Positions 45,758 to 54,202 of a stretch of DNA of 64,000 nt are shown one piece after another. How positions within the stretch are numbered: the first letter of the stretch is position 1; each line of letters begins with the position of its first letter. The DNA comes from Succinivibrionaceae bacterium (lineage in GTDB: Bacteria > Pseudomonadota > Gammaproteobacteria > Enterobacterales > Succinivibrionaceae). The position numbers and the translations under genes were made by a program. The stretch is taken from the NCBI GenBank assembly GCA_019420905.1, contig JAHZGH010000006.1, positions 1 to 64,000 on the forward strand, given 5' to 3'. The notes beneath the pieces are model-generated. The model did no database searches. It had not been told where the DNA came from and was given only the letters and a program-made list of their open reading frames with translations.

Positions 45758-46999
45758 TTAGTTAAATCCAAGACGCACTCCTTGCGGAATAACAATGATT
45801 CCTTGCGGAGATATATAGGAATTTTTAGTTTTATTGATTAAGAGCTGATCTTGTATTGGATCGTAGCCTATAGAAAATCCTGGAGCTATTTCAACATGAC
45901 GATCTAAAATCACTCTGCGAATCTTAGCTCCTTGTCCGATTTTATCGTCGCCTATTAAAACACAGCCGTCAACAATTGCCCCATTTTCTGCTAAACACCT
46001 AAATCCAATTACTGAACGTTTGATTGTTGCCCCTCTGATTTCACAGCCTGCAGAAATCATAGAATGTGAAACTATAGATTTATAATCGTTAGTATCAGTG
46101 AAACTAGCTGGTGGTAAAGGTGGGTAAAATGTATGTAAAGGCCATTTAGGATTGCTCATAGAAAAAGAAGGATTTTCTCCTAAAAGATCCATATGTGCAG
46201 ACCAATAAGCATCAATGGTCCCAACATCTCTCCAATATACGTTATTTTTTTCACCAACTATCTTATTATCTTTCATGTTATAAACCATGACTTTATTTTT
46301 TTTGTATAAAGTTGGAATAATATCTTTGCCAAAGTCATGTGAGGAATATGGATTATTTTTATCTTCAATTAAAACATTACGTAAAATTTCTGTTGTAAAA
46401 ATATAATTTCCCATAGATACCAAGGAATAACCAGGATCTCCTGGAATCTGCTTAGGAGAGGTAGGTTTTTCTTGAAAACCTATCATTTGATTGCGAGCAT
46501 CTACTTCAATAACTCCAAAACGTTTTGCACAAAGCGAACTTGGTAAGCGTAAAGCGGAAACAGTTAAAGAAGCTTGGCTTGATTTGTGATAATCAAGCAT
46601 TTGACGTATATCCATTTTATATATATGGTCTGAACCAAAAACAGCTACATAATCTGGATATTGTTCTTCTATGAATTGTAAATTTTGATAAATAGCATCA
46701 GCTGTGCCTTGATACCATTCACGGCTGATTCTCATTTGTGCAGGTATAGCATCTATAAAAGCTCCTGGGATCCCATTGATGCTCCAACCATTTTTAAGAT
46801 GCATGTAGAGTGATTGCGATTTGTATTGCGTAAGCACAAAAATTTTTAAAAAGCCGGAATTTACAAAATTATTTAAGACAAAATCTATAATTCTATAACT
46901 GCCGCCAAAAGGAATAGAAGGCTTACTTCTTGAGTTTGTAAGAGGTAAAAGACGTGTACCCTCTCCTCCAGCTAAAATCATTGCGAGTACGCCAGACAT
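45758..46999 (-). CDS. glgC: Glucose-1-phosphate adenylyltransferase GlgC
   Basis: Makes ADP-glucose, the committed step of bacterial glycogen synthesis. 413 residues: nucleotidyltransferase domain with MILAGGEGTRLLPLT (7-21), SKPSIPFGG, WYQGTADA (active site) and FGSDHIY, then a left-handed beta-helix C-terminal domain where allosteric effectors bind. Upstream of glgA with about 185 bases between. A GAGGGTG site precedes the ATG. Confidence 0.96.
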   Translation of the reverse strand: MSGVLAMILAGGEGTRLLPLTNSRSKPSIPFGGSYRIIDFVLNNFVNSGFLKIFVLTQYKSQSLYMHLKNGWSINGIPGAFIDAIPAQMRISREWYQGTADAIYQNLQFIEEQYPDYVAVFGSDHIYKMDIRQMLDYHKSSQASLTVSALRLPSSLCAKRFGVIEVDARNQMIGFQEKPTSPKQIPGDPGYSLVSMGNYIFTTEILRNVLIEDKNNPYSSHDFGKDIIPTLYKKNKVMVYNMKDNKIVGEKNNVYWRDVGTIDAYWSAHMDLLGENPSFSMSNPKWPLHTFYPPLPPASFTDTNDYKSIVSHSMISAGCEIRGATIKRSVIGFRCLAENGAIVDGCVLIGDDKIGQGAKIRRVILDRHVEIAPGFSIGYDPIQDQLLINKTKNSYISPQGIIVIPQGVRLGFN

Positions 47000-47472
47000 T
47001 TAAAAGCACCCTCGTTAAATAAAATATTTGATTTTAAGCTTAGGTCAAGGATCGCAAGATTAAAAGTTAGTTTTGTTTTATTTGTTGAAGAAAAGGATAG
47101 TTGCTGAATTTTTATTTATTTTAGTGCAAAGAAGTTAAATGTCAGAAATATGATTATTATAAATAAATTGTATACAAATAATTTATACAATTAAATTGTA
47201 TAAATTATAATTTTTGTATAAGCAATAATATTTTTATCTGCCAAAATAGTGTTATCAAAAGATAATTCAAAAAGAAATATAGTTCAGATCTGTTTTTATA
47301 TATTTATATATTATTAAGTGAAAAAATATGGATGTATTTAATATATTTGTTTATTATACAAAATAATTATAAATAAATTAAAATAATAAAATTTATATAA
47401 AGATCTGATGATTTTTATGATTGTGTTCTATTATTAAATAATTTTATATCTTATATGGATAACAATTTTTTA
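47000..47472. other. Very AT-rich gap upstream of the first TRAP operon
   Basis: About 470 bases, extremely A/T rich, between divergent glgC and dctP1. No gene was recognised. The glgC promoter should lie at the left end, the dctP1 promoter at the right (see 47473-47507). Confidence 0.5.
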
Positions 47473-47507
47473 TGTGCACTGTCTCTCAATTCTTAATAAA
47501 TTTTTAT
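47473..47507 (+). promoter_or_regulatory. Conserved promoter box of TRAP operon 1
   Basis: TGTGCACTGTCTCTCAATTC and following A/T-rich bases are matched, with few changes, at 51029-51063 ahead of the second operon (TGTGCACT, 4 variable bases, CTCAATT, then a TTnATAAAT-like stretch). The distance to the dctP ATG is 115 and 117 bases. The surrounding DNA is much less alike, so this is probably the functional promoter or operator. Confidence 0.5.
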
Positions 47508-47587
47508 AAAAATTATCAGCAAAGCCTGTAATTAAATTAACAATTTTTTATAATTATATAGCTTTTGGACATAGGAGCGTAGTTATT

Positions 47588-48580
47588 ATGAAGAAAAATG
47601 GCGTGTTAGTTGCAAGCGCTTTAGCAGTTGCAGTTGCTAGTTTCAGTGCTCAAGCTCAGGCTGAGACTGTTTGGAAGATGGCCTTCAATCAGACCGAGGG
47701 ACATCCGGAGATGGTTGCTGTTCAGAAGTTTTCTGAAAAGTTAAAGCAGGCTACTAATGGTGAGTACTCCATTGAAGTTTTCCCAAATGAGTTATTAGGC
47801 TCTCAGAAAGAAACCATTGAGATGGTTCAGAATGGCTCTTTAGAGTTTTCCTTAATTGCAGGCTCTCTTTTAGAGAACTGGTCTCCTGATTTTGCTGTTT
47901 TCAATCTCCCTTATGTATTTAAGGATTATAAGCATTTACAGCGCGTAGTTAAGGATAAGAGCATTGTTGGCGACTTATTCAAGTCTATTGAGAATCAGGG
48001 CATTACTGTTTTATGTGCTCAATATTCTGGTACACGTAATGTTTATACCAGCAAGAAGGAAGTTAAGACTCCTGCAGACTTAAAGGGCTTAAAGATCCGT
48101 GTAATGCAGTCTGACACCATGGTTAAGATGTTGAACTACATGGGCGGCACAGGTACTCCTATGGGTCAGGGTGAAGTTTACACTGCCATTCAGACAGGTG
48201 TTCTTGACGGAGCTGAGAACAACGAAGTTACCTATTATGCTTTAAAGCAGCATGAAGTTGGTCCTATTTATAATTTGACCGGTCACTTAATGATGCCTGA
48301 CTACATTATTACCAATACTGAGTTCTACAATAATTTGCCGGCAGAGGTAAAGAAGTTCTTTGATGAGAACTTAGATAGCTTAGTTGATGATGAGTTTGAG
48401 CGTTTCCATGCTGAGGTTTCTTCTTCTTTAGAGAAAGCAAAGAAAGAAGGAACTCGCGTAGTTCAGGCAGATCAGGATGCCTTTAAGAAGGCTGTAGAGC
48501 CTTTGATTGCAGAGAAGGTTAATACTCCTAGCGCCAAGGCACTCTATGAGGCTGTTCAAAAGGCTCGTGATGCTGAATAA
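47588..48580 (+). CDS. TRAP transporter substrate-binding protein, copy 1
   Basis: Periplasmic solute receptor of a tripartite (TRAP) transporter. 330 residues with a signal peptide cut after AQA at residue 25, followed by the DctP fold: NQTEGHPEMVAVQKF, ELLGSQKETIEMVQ, LKIRVMQSDTM with the carboxylate-binding Arg region, and GAENNEVTYY. The ligand is likely an organic acid (C4-dicarboxylate or sugar acid); the exact one cannot be told. Strong AGGAG site. Protein identical to copy 2 at 51146. High-expression codons. Confidence 0.93.
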   Translation: MKKNGVLVASALAVAVASFSAQAQAETVWKMAFNQTEGHPEMVAVQKFSEKLKQATNGEYSIEVFPNELLGSQKETIEMVQNGSLEFSLIAGSLLENWSPDFAVFNLPYVFKDYKHLQRVVKDKSIVGDLFKSIENQGITVLCAQYSGTRNVYTSKKEVKTPADLKGLKIRVMQSDTMVKMLNYMGGTGTPMGQGEVYTAIQTGVLDGAENNEVTYYALKQHEVGPIYNLTGHLMMPDYIITNTEFYNNLPAEVKKFFDENLDSLVDDEFERFHAEVSSSLEKAKKEGTRVVQADQDAFKKAVEPLIAEKVNTPSAKALYEAVQKARDAE

Positions 48581-48628
48581 TAAATTTTATTCGTAAATAA
48601 AGAAATTTATTTACAAATAAATTAAAAG

Positions 48629-48651
48629 ATGGGGCGAGTGCCCCATTTTTT
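48629..48651 (+). terminator. Attenuating terminator between dctP1 and dctQ1
   Basis: ATGGGGC (48629-48635) pairs with GCCCCAT (48640-48646) over GAGT, followed by T to 48651. Lying inside the operon, it would let the binding protein be made in excess over the membrane subunits. Just upstream GTAAATAA/TTATTTAC can form a second, AT hairpin. Confidence 0.85.
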
Positions 48652-48659
48652 GTGATAAT

Positions 48660-49178
48660 TTGGAGTTTTTAATGGATACATTAACTGCAATAAAAAAAAT
48701 CTGCGATAAGATCTTGATCGTATTGTGTATTTTTTCTTGCGCTATTATGGTGGTATTAGTTGCTTACCAGGTTGTAGCGCGTTTTATTCTAGGTGATCCT
48801 AGTGCAATTTCCGAAGAATTATCCCGTTTGATTTTCGTTTGGATGGGATTGATTGCCTCAGCCTTACTCTATGGCGAGAAAGGTCATATGAATATCAACT
48901 ATATTCCTGAGAAAGTAGGAGAATATCGCGGATATTACTTAACTATTTTAAGTGAGGTTTTAACCTTAGGCATGGCTGTTTGGGTTTTAACCTATGGCGG
49001 GTATTGCATCACTATGAATGGCATGGGACAGGTTAACTCTGCAATGACCTGGTTACCAGTAGGTGTAATCTATTCAATTATTCCGATAACAGGTCTTTTT
49101 GTAGTCTATTACGCTTTCTATAACATTACAGACACTGTAATTAAGATTAAGAACTATAAGAAACCACAAGAGGCTTAA
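48660..49178 (+). CDS. TRAP transporter small membrane subunit DctQ, copy 1
   Basis: Four-helix membrane protein of 172 residues that pairs with DctM in the inner membrane. Helices at about 18-40, 55-72, 92-115 and 130-155; the family run EELSRLIFVWMGLIASALLY lies at helix 2. A frame start at 48660 (TTTGG-type codon) and ATG 48672 (MDTLTAIKKICDK) are both possible; the ATG has GGAG 7 bases upstream and is more likely. Protein identical to copy 2. Confidence 0.92.
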   Translation: MEFLMDTLTAIKKICDKILIVLCIFSCAIMVVLVAYQVVARFILGDPSAISEELSRLIFVWMGLIASALLYGEKGHMNINYIPEKVGEYRGYYLTILSEVLTLGMAVWVLTYGGYCITMNGMGQVNSAMTWLPVGVIYSIIPITGLFVVYYAFYNITDTVIKIKNYKKPQEA

Positions 49179-49189
49179 AGGAGTAAATC

Positions 49190-50521
49190 ATGCTGACAAC
49201 TTCTATTATTCTGTACCTTTTGGTACTGACACCAATTTTATTGGCTTTAGGTGTGCCTATTGGAACAAGTATTTGTTTAGGCTCAGTATTCTCTATGGCC
49301 TCCATTTTAGGTCCGAATGCACCGCTTAATGCTGCAACAAAGATCTTCTCAGGCATCAATAACTTCACCTTGCTGGCTATTCCTTTCTTCGTATTAGCCG
49401 GCAATATCATGAACTCTGGTGGCTTAGCTAGAATTTTAATTAACTTTGCTAAGATTTTCATCGGCTTCATTCCTGGTTCCCTGATGCATACTAACATTGT
49501 ATCTAATATGCTTTTTGGTGCGATATCAGGATCTGGTGTAGCAGCAGCTGCAGCTATCGGTTCGGTAATATTGCCTGGCGAAAAGGCTGAAGGATATGAT
49601 GAAAAATTATCAGCAGTAGTAAATATTTCTTCAGCTCCAGCAGGAATGATTATTCCGCCATCAAATATTTTCATTATTTATTCCTTGGCATCAGGCGGTG
49701 TATCAGTAGCAGCTCTGTTTGTTGCAGGATATATTCCGGGAATTATGTGGGGATTGGCAGTTATGGTTGTAGCTGCTTATTATGCTTGGAAATTAAAGTA
49801 TAAGGCCTCTAAGATGGAGAGTCTGCAGGCAATTTTGCAAACTTCAGCTTTAGCAATCCCTGTATTATTCTTAATCTTTATTATAATTTTCGGCATTATC
49901 TTTGGCTGGTTTACACCTACAGAGGCTTCTTGCGTAGCTGTAGTTTATGCTCTTGGATTGTCTTATATTTATGGTCGAATTTTGCCTAAATATGGTTTTG
50001 ACGAGGTATTCCATACGAGTCAGCTGCCAGGTATGTTATTGAGTACAGCAAAGACTACAGGCTTAATTGTATTCTTAATTGGCGTATCAGCAGTATTAGG
50101 TTATGTGTTAGCTTTTGCTAAGTTACCTAATATGATTGCTACTTCCTTGCTGAATTTCTCTGATAATCCTACTGTCATTTTATTGGGCATGATGATTATT
50201 ATGCTTTTAGTAGGCTGCGTTATGGATCCTGCCCCAGCAGTTTTGATCTTCACACCGATTTTCTTGCCAGTAGCAGTTAAGTTAGGCATTCATCCAGTTC
50301 ACTTTGGTGTAATGATGGTATTTAACTTATCATTAGGAGCAATTACTCCGCCGGTTGGACCGATTCTGTTTACAGGATGTCGAATTGCAAGACAGTCTAT
50401 CGATGCAGTATTTACTAAGATGCTGCCGTTCTTCTTGGCATTGATTGTAGTATTAGTTATTGTAACCTTAGTTCCAGCGTTATCTCTGTATTTACCAGAT
50501 GCTGCAGGTCTTCTTAAATAG
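49190..50521 (+). CDS. TRAP transporter large membrane subunit DctM, copy 1
   Basis: The transport channel subunit, 443 residues with about 11-12 membrane helices. Family features: LALGVPIGTSICLGS near the N terminus, IPFFVLAGNIMNSGG, SGSGVAAAAAIGSV, and GAITPPVGPILF near the C terminus. Driven by a sodium or proton gradient in known members. AAAGGAG site 11 bases after dctQ. Differs from copy 2 by two conservative residues near the C terminus (V/I and D/E). Confidence 0.95.
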   Translation: MLTTSIILYLLVLTPILLALGVPIGTSICLGSVFSMASILGPNAPLNAATKIFSGINNFTLLAIPFFVLAGNIMNSGGLARILINFAKIFIGFIPGSLMHTNIVSNMLFGAISGSGVAAAAAIGSVILPGEKAEGYDEKLSAVVNISSAPAGMIIPPSNIFIIYSLASGGVSVAALFVAGYIPGIMWGLAVMVVAAYYAWKLKYKASKMESLQAILQTSALAIPVLFLIFIIIFGIIFGWFTPTEASCVAVVYALGLSYIYGRILPKYGFDEVFHTSQLPGMLLSTAKTTGLIVFLIGVSAVLGYVLAFAKLPNMIATSLLNFSDNPTVILLGMMIIMLLVGCVMDPAPAVLIFTPIFLPVAVKLGIHPVHFGVMMVFNLSLGAITPPVGPILFTGCRIARQSIDAVFTKMLPFFLALIVVLVIVTLVPALSLYLPDAAGLLK

Positions 50522-50561
50522 CTATTAGCTAATATAGATTTTAATAATCTGCTTTAGTAAT

Positions 50562-50599
50562 AAAAGCACAACCTCTAAAAATAGAGGTTGTGCTTTTTT
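50562..50599 (+). terminator. Terminator of TRAP operon 1
   Basis: AAAAGCACAACCTCT (50562-50576) pairs perfectly with AGAGGTTGTGCTTTT (50583-50597) over a 6-base A-rich loop, ending in T. This strong stop shows the two TRAP operons are separate transcripts. Confidence 0.95.
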
Positions 50600-51028
50600 A
50601 TATTTAAATAACTTGGTAATTATTTTTATTTAAATCATATAGATAAATTGTATAGATAAATTATAAAGTGATATTTTGTGTACTTAGCAATTTTCTAATA
50701 TTATCTAGGTGTTATTAGTTTGTAATTATTTGTAATTTAAGTAAAACTTAATAAGTAAAATGTTAAATATAAAAAAAACTAAAACGGTTGTAAAAAGAAA
50801 ATAATATAGGAAATTTTTTATAATTATATTTTATAAATCAATATGTTATTTTTTATAAAATTTTGTTTTACTTAAATGATGTTATTTATTATAAAAAGCT
50901 ATAATAAATATTTTTTACATATATATAATATGTAACCAATTGATTTTTAAAATATTAAAAATATAAAAAAAATATTTTTAATAAAATTAAAACGTTTTCT
51001 ATTTCATTGGCAAGTTGTATTTTTTTTG
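50600..51028. other. AT-rich spacer between the two TRAP operons
   Basis: About 430 bases, extremely A/T rich, no gene or repeat recognised. It is not a copy of the DNA upstream of operon 1, apart from the box at 51029. Confidence 0.5.
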
Positions 51029-51063
51029 TGTGCACTAGTTCTCAATTTTTTATAAATGTTTAG
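51029..51063 (+). promoter_or_regulatory. Conserved promoter box of TRAP operon 2
   Basis: TGTGCACTAGTTCTCAATTT with downstream TTATAAATG matches the box at 47473-47507 ahead of operon 1 at all positions of TGTGCACT and CTCAATT. It lies 117 bases before the dctP2 ATG. Confidence 0.5.
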
Positions 51064-51145
51064 AAAATGCAATTTTGGTCATAGAGTTGTATGCAATGAA
51101 TTATTTATAATTAGCTTACTACTAGAATATAGGAGCATAATTATT

Positions 51146-52138
51146 ATGAAAAAAAATGGTGTATTAGTTGCAAGCGCTTTAGCAGTTGCAGTTGCTAGTT
51201 TCAGTGCTCAAGCTCAGGCTGAGACTGTTTGGAAGATGGCCTTCAATCAGACCGAGGGACATCCGGAGATGGTTGCTGTTCAGAAGTTTTCTGAAAAGTT
51301 AAAGCAGGCTACTAATGGTGAGTACTCCATTGAAGTTTTCCCAAATGAGTTATTAGGCTCTCAGAAAGAAACCATTGAGATGGTTCAGAATGGCTCTTTA
51401 GAGTTTTCCTTAATTGCAGGCTCTCTTTTAGAGAACTGGTCTCCTGATTTTGCTGTTTTCAATCTCCCTTATGTATTTAAGGATTATAAGCATTTACAGC
51501 GCGTAGTTAAGGATAAGAGCATTGTTGGCGACTTATTCAAGTCTATTGAGAATCAGGGCATTACTGTTTTATGTGCTCAATATTCTGGTACACGTAATGT
51601 TTATACCAGCAAGAAGGAAGTTAAGACTCCTGCAGACTTAAAGGGCTTAAAGATCCGTGTAATGCAGTCTGACACCATGGTTAAGATGTTGAACTACATG
51701 GGCGGCACAGGTACTCCTATGGGTCAGGGTGAAGTTTACACTGCCATTCAGACAGGTGTTCTTGACGGAGCTGAGAACAACGAAGTTACCTATTATGCTT
51801 TAAAGCAGCATGAAGTTGGTCCTATTTATAATTTGACCGGTCACTTAATGATGCCTGACTACATTATTACCAATACTGAGTTCTACAATAATTTGCCGGC
51901 AGAGGTAAAGAAGTTCTTTGATGAGAACTTAGATAGCTTAGTTGATGATGAGTTTGAGCGTTTCCATGCTGAGGTTTCTTCTTCTTTAGAGAAAGCAAAG
52001 AAAGAAGGAACTCGCGTAGTTCAGGCAGATCAGGATGCCTTTAAGAAGGCTGTAGAGCCTTTGATTGCAGAGAAGGTTAATACTCCTAGCGCCAAGGCAC
52101 TCTATGAGGCTGTTCAAAAGGCTCGTGATGCTGAATAA
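51146..52138 (+). CDS. TRAP transporter substrate-binding protein, copy 2
   Basis: Same 330-residue protein as the product of 47588-48580. The frame extends back to 51056, but ATG 51146 has a TAGGAG site and begins the signal peptide (MKKNGVLVASA), as in copy 1. At DNA level only three silent changes are seen, at positions 6, 15 and 18 of the gene. A duplicated, identical receptor suggests selection for dosage or for separate control rather than a new ligand. Confidence 0.93.
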   Translation: MKKNGVLVASALAVAVASFSAQAQAETVWKMAFNQTEGHPEMVAVQKFSEKLKQATNGEYSIEVFPNELLGSQKETIEMVQNGSLEFSLIAGSLLENWSPDFAVFNLPYVFKDYKHLQRVVKDKSIVGDLFKSIENQGITVLCAQYSGTRNVYTSKKEVKTPADLKGLKIRVMQSDTMVKMLNYMGGTGTPMGQGEVYTAIQTGVLDGAENNEVTYYALKQHEVGPIYNLTGHLMMPDYIITNTEFYNNLPAEVKKFFDENLDSLVDDEFERFHAEVSSSLEKAKKEGTRVVQADQDAFKKAVEPLIAEKVNTPSAKALYEAVQKARDAE

Positions 52139-52186
52139 TAAATTTTATTCGTAAATAAAGAAATTTATTTACAAATAAATTAAAAG

Positions 52187-52209
52187 ATGGGGCGAGTGCC
52201 CCATTTTTT
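52187..52209 (+). terminator. Attenuating terminator between dctP2 and dctQ2
   Basis: Exact copy of the hairpin at 48629-48651 (ATGGGGC with GCCCCAT, then T). Confidence 0.85.
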
Positions 52210-52217
52210 GTGATAAT

Positions 52218-52736
52218 TTGGAGTTTTTAATGGATACATTAACTGCAATAAAAAAAATCTGCGATAAGATCTTGATCGTATTGTGTATTTTTTCTTGCGC
52301 TATTATGGTGGTATTAGTTGCTTACCAGGTTGTAGCGCGTTTTATTCTAGGTGATCCTAGTGCAATTTCCGAAGAATTATCCCGTTTGATTTTCGTTTGG
52401 ATGGGATTGATTGCCTCAGCCTTACTCTATGGCGAGAAAGGTCATATGAATATCAACTATATTCCTGAGAAAGTAGGAGAATATCGCGGATATTACTTAA
52501 CTATTTTAAGTGAGGTTTTAACCTTAGGCATGGCTGTTTGGGTTTTAACCTATGGCGGGTATTGCATCACTATGAATGGCATGGGACAGGTTAACTCTGC
52601 AATGACCTGGTTACCAGTAGGTGTAATCTATTCAATTATTCCGATAACAGGTCTTTTTGTAGTCTATTACGCTTTCTATAACATTACAGACACTGTAATT
52701 AAGATTAAGAACTATAAGAAACCACAAGAGGCTTAA
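52218..52736 (+). CDS. TRAP transporter small membrane subunit DctQ, copy 2
   Basis: Identical to the product of 48660-49178. The more likely start is again the ATG at 52230, with GGAG 7 bases upstream. Partners dctP2 and dctM2 on one transcript, with partial termination before it. Confidence 0.92.
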   Translation: MEFLMDTLTAIKKICDKILIVLCIFSCAIMVVLVAYQVVARFILGDPSAISEELSRLIFVWMGLIASALLYGEKGHMNINYIPEKVGEYRGYYLTILSEVLTLGMAVWVLTYGGYCITMNGMGQVNSAMTWLPVGVIYSIIPITGLFVVYYAFYNITDTVIKIKNYKKPQEA

Positions 52737-52747
52737 AGGAGTAAATC

Positions 52748-54079
52748 ATGCTGACAACTTCTATTATTCTGTACCTTTTGGTACTGACACCAATTTTATT
52801 GGCTTTAGGTGTGCCTATTGGAACAAGTATTTGTTTAGGCTCAGTATTCTCTATGGCCTCCATTTTAGGTCCGAATGCACCGCTTAATGCTGCAACAAAG
52901 ATCTTCTCAGGCATCAATAACTTCACCTTGCTGGCTATTCCTTTCTTCGTATTAGCCGGCAATATCATGAACTCTGGTGGCTTAGCTAGAATTTTAATTA
53001 ACTTTGCTAAGATTTTCATCGGCTTCATTCCTGGTTCCCTGATGCATACTAACATTGTATCTAATATGCTTTTTGGTGCGATATCAGGATCTGGTGTAGC
53101 AGCAGCTGCAGCTATCGGTTCGGTAATATTGCCTGGCGAAAAGGCTGAAGGATATGATGAAAAATTATCAGCAGTAGTAAATATTTCTTCAGCTCCAGCA
53201 GGAATGATTATTCCGCCATCAAATATTTTCATTATTTATTCCTTGGCATCAGGCGGTGTATCAGTAGCAGCTCTGTTTGTTGCAGGATATATTCCGGGAA
53301 TTATGTGGGGATTGGCAGTTATGGTTGTAGCTGCTTATTATGCTTGGAAATTAAAGTATAAGGCCTCTAAGATGGAGAGTCTGCAGGCAATTTTGCAAAC
53401 TTCAGCTTTAGCAATCCCTGTATTATTCTTAATCTTTATTATAATTTTCGGCATTATCTTTGGCTGGTTTACACCTACAGAGGCTTCTTGCGTAGCTGTA
53501 GTTTATGCTCTTGGATTGTCTTATATTTATGGTCGAATTTTGCCTAAATATGGTTTTGACGAGGTATTCCATACGAGTCAGCTGCCAGGTATGTTATTGA
53601 GTACAGCAAAGACTACAGGCTTAATTGTATTCTTAATTGGCGTATCAGCAGTATTAGGTTATGTGTTAGCTTTTGCTAAGTTACCTAATATGATTGCTAC
53701 TTCCTTGCTGAATTTCTCTGATAATCCTACTGTCATTTTATTGGGCATGATGATTATTATGCTTTTAGTAGGCTGCGTTATGGATCCTGCCCCAGCAGTT
53801 TTGATCTTCACACCGATTTTCTTGCCAGTAGCAGTTAAGTTAGGCATTCATCCAGTTCACTTTGGTGTAATGATGGTATTTAACTTATCATTAGGAGCAA
53901 TTACTCCGCCGGTTGGACCGATTCTGTTTACAGGATGTCGAATTGCAAGACAGTCTATCGATGCAGTATTTACTAAGATGCTGCCGTTCTTCTTAGCATT
54001 GATTATAGTATTAGTTATTGTAACCTTAGTTCCGGCGTTATCTCTGTATTTACCAGAAGCCGCAGGATTATTAAAATAA
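52748..54079 (+). CDS. TRAP transporter large membrane subunit DctM, copy 2
   Basis: 443 residues, identical to copy 1 except Ile for Val in ALIIVLVIV and Glu for Asp in YLPEAAGLLK at the C terminus. About ten silent or near-silent DNA changes cluster in the last 85 bases, including the stop codon (TAA here, TAG in copy 1). Closed by the hairpin at 54123-54152. Confidence 0.95.
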   Translation: MLTTSIILYLLVLTPILLALGVPIGTSICLGSVFSMASILGPNAPLNAATKIFSGINNFTLLAIPFFVLAGNIMNSGGLARILINFAKIFIGFIPGSLMHTNIVSNMLFGAISGSGVAAAAAIGSVILPGEKAEGYDEKLSAVVNISSAPAGMIIPPSNIFIIYSLASGGVSVAALFVAGYIPGIMWGLAVMVVAAYYAWKLKYKASKMESLQAILQTSALAIPVLFLIFIIIFGIIFGWFTPTEASCVAVVYALGLSYIYGRILPKYGFDEVFHTSQLPGMLLSTAKTTGLIVFLIGVSAVLGYVLAFAKLPNMIATSLLNFSDNPTVILLGMMIIMLLVGCVMDPAPAVLIFTPIFLPVAVKLGIHPVHFGVMMVFNLSLGAITPPVGPILFTGCRIARQSIDAVFTKMLPFFLALIIVLVIVTLVPALSLYLPEAAGLLK

Positions 54080-54122
54080 CTGAGAAAATTTTAGAAAGTT
54101 TTTATTTAACTTTTATTTAAAT

Positions 54123-54152
54123 AAAAAGGCCAGCTGTTATTGCTGGCTTTTT
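54123..54152. terminator. Bidirectional terminator between dctM2 and rsmC
   Basis: AAAAAG plus GCCAGC (54123-54134, one bulged G) pairs with GCTGGC plus TTTTT (54142-54152). A/T runs on both sides allow use by dctM2 on the plus strand and rsmC on the minus strand. Confidence 0.85.
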
Positions 54153-54202
54153 ATTTGTTTATATTAAGTACTGTGATTTAATGATAAATTATCATTGATG
54201 CA

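Larger units (their letters stand above)
47588..50521 (+). repeat. Tandem TRAP operon unit 1
   Basis: The unit dctP-dctQ-dctM is repeated at 51146-54079, offset exactly 3558 bases with no indels. By eye it is identical from about 47606 to 50436; differences cluster in the first 18 bases of dctP and the last 85 bases of dctM. The 624 bases between the units are not duplicated. Confidence 0.9.
51146..54079 (+). repeat. Tandem TRAP operon unit 2
   Basis: Second copy of the unit at 47588-50521, including identical noncoding DNA between dctP and dctQ. See copy 1 for the pattern of differences. Confidence 0.9.

Noticed and set aside
47457..47468. GGATAACAATTT, identical to half of the E. coli lac operator
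   Set aside because: Only one half is present and no lac genes or LacI-like gene are nearby; likely chance in AT-rich DNA.
49147..49674. 175-codon frame antisense to dctM1 (and its copy at 52705-53232)
   Set aside because: It is present twice only because dctM is duplicated, overlaps a conserved gene fully, and has no family resemblance.
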